A stretch of DNA of 6,038 nucleotides from CAYXGE01 sp964464435 (GCA_964464435.1 CAYXGE010000102.1:1-6038), one strand, 5' to 3'; counted from the stretch's first letter, positions 1 through 5,266 are shown. The notes: generated by a model not told the origin, from the sequence alone. Program-made: numbers and translations.

Positions 1-159
1 CTTACCGCCCTCTCTCAAGGTTTAGTGGTTTTCGACCCAGCATCAAAGGTAATGAATGCAGGCACTCCACATTCAAGTGTTAAGGCTCGGAGCCAATTCA
101 GAATGGCTGTAAAAAAGCTCAACAATTTGTACCAAAAATTTGAACCTGTTGATTTCTAA
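1..159 (+). CDS. C-terminal fragment of an unidentified protein (52 residues, 5' end outside window)
   Basis: Frame 1 is open from the first base to a TAA at 157-159. The 52 visible residues end in a basic, partly helical tail containing SSVKARSQFRMAVKKLNNLYQ and finishing EPVDF. The run of Lys/Arg with spaced hydrophobic residues could be a nucleic-acid-binding or packing helix, but I do not recognise the family and assign no function. No other frame is open through here, and the stop is followed by AT-rich DNA that looks non-coding, which supports a real gene end. The internal ATGs at 52 and 103 are not preceded by clear ribosome binding sites, so the start most likely lies upstream of the window. 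Confidence is moderate that it is coding and low on identity. Confidence 0.5.
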   Translation, partial: LTALSQGLVVFDPASKVMNAGTPHSSVKARSQFRMAVKKLNNLYQKFEPVDF

Positions 160-295
160 AACTGCAATATACAATTTCCAAACCTTAAAAAATATAAAAC
201 ATGATAAACAGGTATTGATTTAGTACCTTGATAAAGCTTTATATTTAGATTGCTTGCCAGTTGCACATGCAAACAGCGAGCAGTGGGCAATACGT
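160..295. other. AT-rich intergenic stretch
   Basis: No credible gene is present. The stretch holds a weak 5-bp stem (210-214 with 224-228, loop of 9) lacking a following T-run, a perfect 12-bp palindrome ATAAAGCTTTAT at 231-242, and a short inverted repeat TTGCACATGCAA at 261-272. Any of these could help end the transcript of the gene finishing at 159, but none has the form of a canonical intrinsic terminator. Confidence 0.5.
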
Positions 296-301
296 TATAA
301 T
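296..301 (+). promoter_or_regulatory. Possible -10 box (TATAAT) ahead of the structured element
   Basis: The hexamer TATAAT matches the sigma-70 -10 consensus exactly. It is 6 bp upstream of the left arm of a long-range stem (306-315), so a transcript starting at about 307-308 would begin at that stem. No TTGACA-like -35 element lies 16-18 bp upstream (the region 272-279 reads AACAGCGA) and there is no TG extension. The promoter is therefore only suggested, and would need an activator if it is real. Confidence 0.3.
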
Positions 302-305
302 GCAG

Positions 306-406
306 GGGTTGGTGCAGTGAATAAGGTAGTAAGTTTGGCTTGCCAAACCGATGAGCCGTCTTTGACCTAGTGAGGCTCTGCCGATATAGATTAGGCGCAC
401 TAACCT
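306..406 (+). ncRNA. Candidate structured RNA element, about 100 nt, unidentified
   Basis: The ends of this stretch pair: GGTTGGTGC at 307-315 against GCACTAACC at 397-405 (9 bp, one G-U), plus a flanking G-U at 306/406. Inside are a hairpin GTTTGG-CTTG-CCAAAC at 333-348, a 5-bp stem GAGCC/GGCTC at 353-357 and 374-378, and a 3-bp GCC/GGC stem at 380-382 and 394-396. CCTA at 366-369 could also pair with TAGG at 392-395 as a pseudoknot. A TATAAT sits just upstream. I recognise no known RNA family (not tRNA, tmRNA, SRP RNA or 6S). It could equally be the structured 3' region of the minus-strand mRNA of the 144-residue protein, whose stop codon at 400-402 lies in the right arm. The strand is inferred from the -10 box only. 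Confidence 0.3.
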
Positions 407-834
407 GTTGATTGGGTATTTAAATTTGCATGGCTAGCTAGCATGGTATTAATTTGTTGGCGTAATTCAGCCACAGATTCATCTTGCTCTAAAGCGTAAT
501 AGCTGCCTGTTTTATTGCCAAAATTGAGTGATACCGCTGTGCTCATGGCGGCGCTTTTGTTGGGGTAGGGGCCAATGGCTTTAATGCCGCGTGTGAGGCT
601 ACCTTGGGCTAATAAACAGCGTTGTTCTGGGGTGTTTTCACCGTATACATTGGCTACAAATTTTGGCTCAATTTCTAAAAACTGGGTTGATTCGTGTTTT
701 TCACTATCGAGCGTTGTAGACCCCAGCGGAAATTGTTGCACCAGCCATTCTGCAATTAAGTGGCAGGCTTCTTCTTCATATATGCCTACCAACTTCATGC
801 CTTGGCTTAAGTTACCTCTAAATAGCGCTTTCAT
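400..834 (-). CDS. Hypothetical protein with an internal duplication (144 aa)
   Basis: I do not recognise a named family. The protein is soluble, with no signal peptide or membrane segment. It contains two similar segments 71 residues apart: residues 7-31 begin GNLSQGMKLVGIY and residues 78-102 begin GSLTRGIKAIGPY. The shared pattern is G-(N/S)-L-x-x-G-(M/I)-K-x-(V/I)-G-x-Y followed by a likely helix. This resembles the G-N-L-x-x-G-F-x-x-x-G-P-F pattern I associate with small hypothetical bacterial and phage proteins, an impression I cannot verify here. The C-terminal third (residues 114-135) is acidic then helical. The start is supported by AAAAGG on the coding strand 7 bp before the ATG. 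It is the last gene of a probable three-gene operon, 77 bp after the transporter stop. That gap could hold a weak promoter (TTGTTT, 17 bp, TAAAGT), so separate transcription is possible. Confidence 0.7.
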   Translation of the reverse strand: MKALFRGNLSQGMKLVGIYEEEACHLIAEWLVQQFPLGSTTLDSEKHESTQFLEIEPKFVANVYGENTPEQRCLLAQGSLTRGIKAIGPYPNKSAAMSTAVSLNFGNKTGSYYALEQDESVAELRQQINTMLASHANLNTQSTG

Positions 835-911
835 GTTGTTGCCTTTTAGTCTTGTGCGAATAACTCAATATCGACTTTACGCCACCATACTTAAGAAAAC
901 AAGAAGCCGCT

Positions 912-2129
912 TTAATGCAATTGGTGTAGCTCTAGCTTGCGTAATTTTGGTGCAAATTTGGCGGTTGCCGCAACTACAGCAAGTGTCATCACACCGCCAA
1001 AAATCACCGATGGCACTAAGCCCATGAGCCTTGCTGTGACCCCAGACTCAAACGCGCCAAGCTCATTAGATGAGCCAATAAATACGCCATTAATAGCAGA
1101 AACGCGGCCACGCATGGCATCTGGCGTGGCAAGCTGTAATATGGTGCCACGCATGACCACTGAAATGCCGTCAAACACGCCTGAGATCAGCAAAATAAAC
1201 CATGCCATCCAAAATTGTGTGGTGAGTGCAAAGGCGATCATACACACGCCAAACCCTGCTACTGCACCTAGCAACCAACGCCCTGCATGAAAATTAAGCG
1301 GGTGGCGTGATAAATACAAGCCAACGAGCACCGCACCAATGGCGGGCGATGCGCGCAAAATACCTAAGCCTTCTGGCCCATAGTGATAAATATCATGAAT
1401 AAACACTGGCAACATGGCCACTGCGCCGCCAAATAATACGGCAAACATATCTAACATTTGCGCACCAAATAATACTTGGTTGCCCCATACAAATTTTAGA
1501 CCTTCGGCAATGCTTTGCAATACGGGGGCGCTCTCTGTTGGTGGCGGTTGGTGTATGCGCAAGCTAAGTAAACTCATGGTAGCGCCTAAACACAGTGCTG
1601 CGGTTAAACCATAGGCCGCTGTTTTGCTGGCAAAGCCCACCAATAAACCGCCAATAGCAGGGCCTGCTACAAGGCCAAACTGAAACACTGAGCTACCTAA
1701 GCCAGAGGCTCTTGCGTAGTCTTCACGCGGAAAAATAAGGGCAAAATTAGCGCTATAAGTGGGGGCAATAAACGCTCGCGCTAGGCCGGTAAAGGCAATG
1801 GAGCTGTAAATCCACCATGTTGGGTTACCCGCCAACCAATCTAATGAAAGCGCGGTTAGCGTAAGCGCATTTAAAAACAGCATAATGCCCGCCAGCACCC
1901 CAAACATGCGGCGCGAGTAATGGTCTATGGCGTAGCCTGCAAATAGCGCACTACAAAAATAGGGGATAACTTCAGCCAAGCCAACTAAGCCAAGCGCTAG
2001 TGGGTCATGCGTAATTTCGTATAAATGCCAGCCTACCACCACGGCCATGATTTGATACGCTAATACGAGTTGAATGCGCCAGCCTAATAGTCTTAAAAAC
2101 GCAAAATCATGAAGTTTGAGCAATTGCAT
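912..2129 (-). CDS. MFS transporter, EntS/MFS_3-like putative exporter
   Basis: This 405-residue protein has the length and alternating hydrophobic segments of a 12-helix major facilitator carrier in the inner membrane. The helix 2-3 loop carries a motif-A-like G65-x3-D69-x2-S72-R73-R74, preceded by LALGLVGLAEVIPYF, the pattern of EntS-like (MFS_3) exporters. Residues 317-365 contain the family's second signature: a GVFDG helix, then PDAMRGRVSAING and a GSSNELGAFESG stretch. EntS-type proteins export siderophores or drugs by proton exchange; the substrate here cannot be read from sequence. The start is 15 bp after the stop of the glycosylase gene. No good Shine-Dalgarno precedes it, so translation probably depends on coupling to that upstream gene. 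The N-terminus (LHDFAFLRLLGWRI) matches the usual short cytoplasmic lead-in. Confidence is high for the family and low for the substrate. Confidence 0.92.
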   Translation of the reverse strand: MQLLKLHDFAFLRLLGWRIQLVLAYQIMAVVVGWHLYEITHDPLALGLVGLAEVIPYFCSALFAGYAIDHYSRRMFGVLAGIMLFLNALTLTALSLDWLAGNPTWWIYSSIAFTGLARAFIAPTYSANFALIFPREDYARASGLGSSVFQFGLVAGPAIGGLLVGFASKTAAYGLTAALCLGATMSLLSLRIHQPPPTESAPVLQSIAEGLKFVWGNQVLFGAQMLDMFAVLFGGAVAMLPVFIHDIYHYGPEGLGILRASPAIGAVLVGLYLSRHPLNFHAGRWLLGAVAGFGVCMIAFALTTQFWMAWFILLISGVFDGISVVMRGTILQLATPDAMRGRVSAINGVFIGSSNELGAFESGVTARLMGLVPSVIFGGVMTLAVVAATAKFAPKLRKLELHQLH

Positions 2130-2144
2130 ACAGCTAGGATAAAG

Positions 2145-2834
2145 CTAAGCTATTGTATTAGCAATTGAGGTGTTGGGTTTAAGCCCTTTAATTTGGGTTT
2201 TTGGTACGCGCCATAAATACCAAGCGGCAATGCTTCTGTAGGGTTGCCATGCCATGCCAATGGCTTGCATCTCTTTGGGTTTTGGCACATGCATAAGATT
2301 TTTTAAACGTCTATAACCATCACACACGCCAAAATCATCCACTGGCAAAACATCTAATCGGCCCAATGAAAAAATGAGCATCATTTCTACTGTCCAGCGG
2401 CCAATGCCTTTAATGGTGGTTAATTGGGCAATGAGCGTTTCATCGTCCATACTCAGTGCGGTTTGTAAATCTGGCACTACGCCAGCGAGCCTTGCGCTAG
2501 CAATCCCTTTAATGGTTTCTACTTTTCTGGCAGAAAATCCACAAGCTGAAAGTAACAGATTTTCAGTGGCTAACAACGCTTGTGGTGATGGAAATTGGTC
2601 ATCAAATAAATTTAGCGTTCTTTCTAAAATGGCATCACCTGCTTTGGGGTGCAGCTGTTGATAAGCCACGGCACGCACCAAAGCCTCATATGGCTCGCGC
2701 TTTTCATGGTTGTTTAAATTGCATGCACCAACCTCTTGAACCAACGCCTGCCAGTCTTTATCCAATGCGCTTAATTGCGCCATCGCTCGATTAATCATAC
2801 TTAGAATATTACTCGCAAGGTGTAAACTATTCAT
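2145..2834 (-). CDS. alkA: DNA-3-methyladenine glycosylase II, AlkA/MAG-type (HhH-GPD superfamily)
   Basis: The enzyme removes alkylated bases such as 3-methyladenine from DNA, opening base excision repair. Visible signatures are the AYQQL helix (57-61), the helix-hairpin-helix around LTTIKGIGRWTVEMM (138-152) with the GIG turn that grips the DNA backbone, and LPVDDFG (163-169), where D167 aligns with the catalytic aspartate D238 of E. coli AlkA. Further on, WQPYRSIAAWYLWR matches the AlkA element WKPWRS. At 229 residues it lacks the N-terminal domain of E. coli AlkA (282 residues) and resembles the short yeast MAG form. It is the first gene of a run with the transporter and the duplicated protein. 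The start is uncertain: the ATG at 2834 has no Shine-Dalgarno and leaves only 24 bp to the divergent gene, so M13 (2798) or M18 (2783) may be used instead. Family assignment is secure; alkA is used in the broad sense. Confidence 0.93.
   Translation of the reverse strand: MNSLHLASNILSMINRAMAQLSALDKDWQALVQEVGACNLNNHEKREPYEALVRAVAYQQLHPKAGDAILERTLNLFDDQFPSPQALLATENLLLSACGFSARKVETIKGIASARLAGVVPDLQTALSMDDETLIAQLTTIKGIGRWTVEMMLIFSLGRLDVLPVDDFGVCDGYRRLKNLMHVPKPKEMQAIGMAWQPYRSIAAWYLWRVPKTQIKGLKPNTSIANTIA
2801..2828 (+). promoter_or_regulatory. Possible weak sigma-70 promoter for the deacetylase-like gene
   Basis: TTAGAA at 2801-2806 and TAAACT at 2823-2828 are separated by 16 bp and lie about 30 bp before the plus-strand ATG at 2859. 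Each hexamer matches consensus at about four of six positions. It would overlap the annotated first codons of the glycosylase on the other strand. Support is spacing and partial match only. Confidence 0.25.
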
Positions 2835-2858
2835 TTCAAAATGTGAAAGCCTGTAACA

Positions 2859-3785
2859 ATGCGCTTGATTTTGCTCATTTTTTTACTATTTTCATGGATT
2901 TTTCCAGCATTTAGCTATGCTGACTCTGCAAACACTATGCGAATTTACGTCACAGTGGATTGGGAAGGCTGGTCTTTAGACGAAGATAATTTGGCTGAAA
3001 TGCGCGCATTTAGAATCAAATACCCGCATATTCCTATGTTGCAACTGCTTAACCCCGTGTATTTTGTGAGACCTTTGGTCAACCAAGCCGATACTTACAG
3101 CCGTATTAGCAGTACTTTTTTACCTAATGACATGCATGGTTTGCATTTGCATGGCTGGAAATCGCTTATGCAAACGTGCCAAATTCCCTACCAAAACGCA
3201 CCTTCTTACGATAGCTTAAAAGAAACTTGTGAAGGCGGCGAGTGCGGTTATACGGTGAGTTTAGAGTACGCTTATTCACAACAAGACTTAACGCAATTAG
3301 TAGCGTGCAGTACCAATTTACTGGTGCAACAAGGCTTTAAGCGCCCCACCAGCTTTAGGGCAGGCGGCTGGCAACTTGGGCCAAAACTCACCGCCGCATT
3401 GGTAAGCAATGGCTACAGCATAGATACCTCAAAAACCGATGCCAATTTACTAAAAACGCGTTGGGCGGCGGATAGCGGCTTGGTTACCATGGTGAGCGCT
3501 TTGCACCCCAATAGCACACCGTTAGACCAACCATATTTACTTGCAGAGGGCCTGATGGAATACCCCAATAATGCCAGCTTGGCTGATTACACCACCGCAC
3601 AGCAAATACTTGCCATGTTTAACCAGTTGGTGATGCACCATAAAACGCATATGGTGTTGGGGTTTCACCAAGAAACCGCCACTTCATTTTTGTATGAACT
3701 TGAAAGCGCAATTCCGCTGATAGAAAAAGCCGCAAAAGTGGCTGGGGTAAGCATTGAATGGGCGCTACCGAGTAGTGCGCCCTAG
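2859..3785 (+). CDS. Secreted polysaccharide deacetylase-like protein (NodB/CE4-related)
   Basis: A signal peptide is clear: MR, a hydrophobic core (LILLIFLLFSWIF), and a cleavage site after S-Y-A21. The mature part has NodB-fold landmarks: VTVDWEGW (31-38) with D34 as the likely metal-binding or catalytic acid; HGLHLHGW (93-100), corresponding to the metal-binding His motif; SFRAGGWQLG (165-174) with the usual R-x-G-G; GYSIDTS (185-191); MEYPN (233-237); and LGFHQE (267-272) with a late catalytic-type His. Family members remove N- or O-acetyl groups from surface or cell-wall polysaccharides; the substrate here is unknown. The His motif is HxH-G-W, not the classical H-(S/T)-x-x-H, as in divergent WalW-like deacetylases. 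An insert around 107-150 has four cysteines (107, 124, 129, 150), suggesting periplasmic disulfides. The ribosome site is weak (GAAAG about 9 bp upstream). The gene stands alone on its strand. Confidence 0.82.
   Translation: MRLILLIFLLFSWIFPAFSYADSANTMRIYVTVDWEGWSLDEDNLAEMRAFRIKYPHIPMLQLLNPVYFVRPLVNQADTYSRISSTFLPNDMHGLHLHGWKSLMQTCQIPYQNAPSYDSLKETCEGGECGYTVSLEYAYSQQDLTQLVACSTNLLVQQGFKRPTSFRAGGWQLGPKLTAALVSNGYSIDTSKTDANLLKTRWAADSGLVTMVSALHPNSTPLDQPYLLAEGLMEYPNNASLADYTTAQQILAMFNQLVMHHKTHMVLGFHQETATSFLYELESAIPLIEKAAKVAGVSIEWALPSSAP
3760..3782. terminator. GC-rich hairpin at the convergent gene ends (possible bidirectional terminator)
   Basis: GGGCG (3760-3764) and CTAC (3765-3768) pair with GTAG (3772-3775) and CGCCC (3778-3782), giving 9 bp with a CGA loop and a 2-nt bulge (TG, 3776-3777). 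It covers the last codons of the deacetylase-like gene, just before its TAG, and lies 15 bp past the FecR gene stop on the other strand. Neither side has a proper T-run, so it is not a canonical intrinsic terminator. It may slow polymerase or protect 3' ends of both transcripts. Confidence 0.3.
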
Positions 3786-3797
3786 CGGGTTAACCTG

Positions 3798-4586
3798 TTA
3801 TTGGTCTTTAAAGAAATCGCCAATTTTTGGCAGCAAGTTTTTTACTTCTGCGGGCACTGGCACGCCAAGTTTACTTTCTAAACGTCTAAACGCTTCATCT
3901 TGCAAACCACTTAACATGCCATCAAAGGTGCCACTAAAAAATACGTTGGGTACGTTTTTAAGCAAGCCAAACTGTTTAGCCATATTAACGGCATCTAAGG
4001 GCGTAAACGCGGCTTGATTAGCACCAACTTCTACTTGGTTACCTTGCGCATTTTGCATAAATGTGCGGCCATCAAACACTTTATTGTAAGTGCCTGCTTG
4101 CGCCTCGCCCTGTGGTTTATCTAGCACTGCCACCTCAAAATCTGTACCGCGAATACCAATGGTTGCAGTAGGCGTGTTCACTTTAAATTGTGCTGGGTTA
4201 CGCTTACCAATTTTGCCAGATAAAGTACGCAAACCACCTTTCACCAGCTTTACTAAAAAGTTATCATCTTTGCCAGTACTGTCATCCGTTGAAAACGCAT
4301 ATTGGCTAAGTTGCAATTGTGAATTGGGGCGTATTGCCAGTACTGTGCCATCGGTCATGCGCACTAGGGCTTCTGCATCGGCGTCTGTAGTAATTTCATC
4401 GCCTTGCTTAACCTTGCCTGCCACCTTGAGCTCTTTTTTACCACTGCCAGAACTGATAAAAGCATTGCCTTTAACTTGCTCTACCACCCCTGCTAAATCA
4501 CGCGCCAGTGTTTGCGATGAAGTAAACGCAAGGGTACAAAAAGTGAGTAAACCCAAAATCAAATGGCGGTTAAAAGCTAAGCGCAT
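3798..4586 (-). CDS. Exported FecR-domain protein
   Basis: The 262-residue protein starts with a Sec signal peptide (core LILGLLTFCTLAF, cleavage after T-L-A28), so it is probably periplasmic. The FecR domain runs from about residue 33 to 152: GVVEQVKGNAFI, the KVKQGDEITTDADAEALVRM segment, DGTVLAIRPNSQLQL, LVKGGLRTLSGKIG and the closing TPTATIGIRGTDFEV. Classical FecR proteins are inner-membrane anti-sigma regulators with a transmembrane helix after a cytoplasmic N-terminus. This one has only a cleavable signal, and no ECF sigma factor or TonB receptor is nearby, so it belongs to the free exported type whose role is poorly defined. Residues 153-262 have no recognised domain. The ATG has a good AGGAA site 9 bp upstream. 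It lies 33 bp after the macrodomain gene on the same strand, compatible with co-transcription. Confidence 0.88.
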   Translation of the reverse strand: MRLAFNRHLILGLLTFCTLAFTSSQTLARDLAGVVEQVKGNAFISSGSGKKELKVAGKVKQGDEITTDADAEALVRMTDGTVLAIRPNSQLQLSQYAFSTDDSTGKDDNFLVKLVKGGLRTLSGKIGKRNPAQFKVNTPTATIGIRGTDFEVAVLDKPQGEAQAGTYNKVFDGRTFMQNAQGNQVEVGANQAAFTPLDAVNMAKQFGLLKNVPNVFFSGTFDGMLSGLQDEAFRRLESKLGVPVPAEVKNLLPKIGDFFKDQ

Positions 4587-4595
4587 ATTGAAATG

Positions 4596-4600
4596 TTCCT
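4596..4600 (-). promoter_or_regulatory. Ribosome binding site of the FecR-domain gene
   Basis: AGGAA on the minus strand lies 9 bp before the ATG at 4586 and is the clearest Shine-Dalgarno for this gene. It supports the start that gives a complete signal peptide. Confidence 0.6.
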
Positions 4601-4619
4601 AATATTTTTTTAAATGCTT

Positions 4620-5111
4620 TTACTCTTGCCCAATTGCTGGCTCTGGTCTTACACAAACGTAGATTTCCACACCATAATCTTCAGCCGCTTTTTCTACAAA
4701 CGGTAGTACGCGCTCCCACTTTAAACCGCCGTAACCACAGCCAATTTGGGTCATATACAGTGGGATTTGTAAAAAGCTAGCAAACTTGGCGGCATGATCA
4801 ATCACCTTTGCCACGGCATCAATATCTGCATATTCTTTGCCGTCTACGCCATAATTGTTTTCAATTAACCCTGTGAGCACGTACAAATCTAAATCTTCAA
4901 TTTGTGTTTCAATCACTCGGCCTAAAATATTTCTGCCCATTTTATTGGCAATATGACAATACGATTTATACGGCTGATAAATGGATGGAAACGCGGCGCG
5001 AAACACTTGCGAACGACCAATACCCATCACACCTTTAGTATTACAACCATGCAATAAAACCCCTTGCTTGATTTTTGTCATGTCTTTTTCTAAAACCGAA
5101 ACGCTACCCAT
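4620..5111 (-). CDS. Macrodomain protein (Poa1p/TARG1-like, Appr-1''-p processing family)
   Basis: Macrodomains bind ADP-ribose and many hydrolyse ADP-ribose-1''-phosphate or remove ADP-ribose from proteins, nucleic acids or acetyl-ADP-ribose. At 163 residues this is essentially a single macrodomain, predicted cytoplasmic. The N-terminal signature is GVLLHGCNTKGVMGIG (17-32), with N24 in the ADP-ribose-contact position, then FPSIYQPY (41-48). VLTGLIENNYG (78-88) is the second core strand and loop. Residues 121-135 (TQIGCGYGGLKWERV) form the pyrophosphate-binding loop typical of Poa1p/TARG1-like members. In that loop G128 stands where TARG1 has its catalytic Asp and K131 where many relatives have G-G-x-D-W, so hydrolysis is uncertain; R33 also replaces the more usual small residue after GxG. 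The start is set by AGAGGT close upstream; M11 is an alternative. The FecR-domain gene follows 33 bp downstream. Confidence 0.85.
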   Translation of the reverse strand: MGSVSVLEKDMTKIKQGVLLHGCNTKGVMGIGRSQVFRAAFPSIYQPYKSYCHIANKMGRNILGRVIETQIEDLDLYVLTGLIENNYGVDGKEYADIDAVAKVIDHAAKFASFLQIPLYMTQIGCGYGGLKWERVLPFVEKAAEDYGVEIYVCVRPEPAIGQE

Positions 5112-5116
5112 ATCAC

Positions 5117-5122
5117 ACCTCT
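5117..5122 (-). promoter_or_regulatory. Ribosome binding site of the macrodomain gene
   Basis: AGAGGT on the minus strand, with GAGG 6 bp before the ATG at 5111, is a strong Shine-Dalgarno. It favours the first Met over the internal M11. Confidence 0.65.
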
Positions 5123-5140
5123 AATTTGATTGTTAATTGC

Positions 5141-5159
5141 TGCACACTTAAGTTGTGCA
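5141..5159. repeat. 19-bp inverted repeat in the macrodomain gene leader (possible operator)
   Basis: TGCACA (5141-5146) and TGTGCA (5154-5159) are perfect inverted arms around CTTAAGT; the centre also contains the 8-bp palindrome ACTTAAGT (5146-5153). If the TATAAT at 5172-5177 is used, the repeat sits at about +6 to +24 of the transcript, a position suited to a repressor that blocks elongation or to a leader hairpin. Confidence 0.45.
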
Positions 5160-5171
5160 CTAACCATAAAG

Positions 5172-5177
5172 ATTATA
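5172..5177 (-). promoter_or_regulatory. Predicted -10 box of the macrodomain gene promoter
   Basis: The minus strand reads TATAAT, a perfect sigma-70 -10. The predicted start is near 5165, giving a leader of about 54 nt. No TTGACA-like sequence lies 15-18 bp upstream (the region reads AAGTGCATT), so transcription may need an activator. It is likely the promoter for the macrodomain gene and possibly the FecR-domain gene. Confidence 0.45.
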
Positions 5178-5222
5178 AGCGATTATTATGCCAATGCACT
5201 TATCTAAACTGATACTTTGCAT

Positions 5223-5255
5223 TTTGTTTGAATAATTGAAATTGATTCAAACAAA
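5223..5255. repeat. 33-bp near-palindrome between the Sel1 and macrodomain genes
   Basis: TTTGTTTGAAT (5223-5233) and ATTCAAACAAA (5245-5255) are perfect 11-bp inverted arms. With two mismatches the pairing extends inwards to a GAA centre (5238-5240), so 13 of 15 positions pair. It begins 12 bp after the Sel1-repeat stop codon. The stem is AT-rich and no T-run follows it on the minus strand, which argues against an ordinary intrinsic terminator. Its centre would lie about 74 bp upstream of the predicted macrodomain transcription start, a plausible activator-binding position. Confidence 0.5.
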
Positions 5256-5266
5256 CACTTAGCGAT

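Noticed and set aside
267..320. Small 17-codon plus-strand ORF starting at the ATG at 267
   Set aside because: It has no ribosome binding site, would begin upstream of the only promoter-like box, and has no recognisable sequence.
306..406. Possible integron attC recombination site formed by the GTT...AAC closing stem
   Set aside because: attC sites run RYYYAAC...GTTRRRY. Here the order is reversed on both strands (GTT first, AAC last) and the cores GTTGGTG and CACTAAC break the consensus. No integron integrase is visible.
835..911. Terminator or separate promoter between the transporter and the 144-residue protein
   Set aside because: I found no stable stem with a T-run. The best promoter-like pair (TTGTTT, 17 bp, TAAAGT) is too weak to list as a feature.
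575..1290. Overlapping plus-strand ORFs at 575-1027 and 937-1290
   Set aside because: They lie antisense to the duplicated protein and the well-supported MFS transporter, with composition typical of antisense frames and no family features.
2374..2794. Plus-strand ORFs antisense to the glycosylase gene
   Set aside because: The minus strand encodes a clear HhH-GPD protein with catalytic Asp; the antisense frames show no domain.
3754..4602. Plus-strand ORFs (3754-4017, 4090-4602) antisense to the FecR-domain gene
   Set aside because: They are shadows of a complete FecR-domain gene with signal peptide and ribosome site.
5157..5165. GCACTAACC recurs here and at 397-405
   Set aside because: A single shared 9-mer in 6 kb is expected by chance among all words, and the flanks are unrelated, so I do not call it a repeat family.
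5223..5255. Intrinsic terminator, FNR box or Fur box at the 33-bp near-palindrome
   Set aside because: The stem is AT-rich with no following T-run on the minus strand. TTGAA-N5-TTCAA does not match FNR TTGAT-N4-ATCAA in spacing or end bases, and the match to the Fur consensus is poor.
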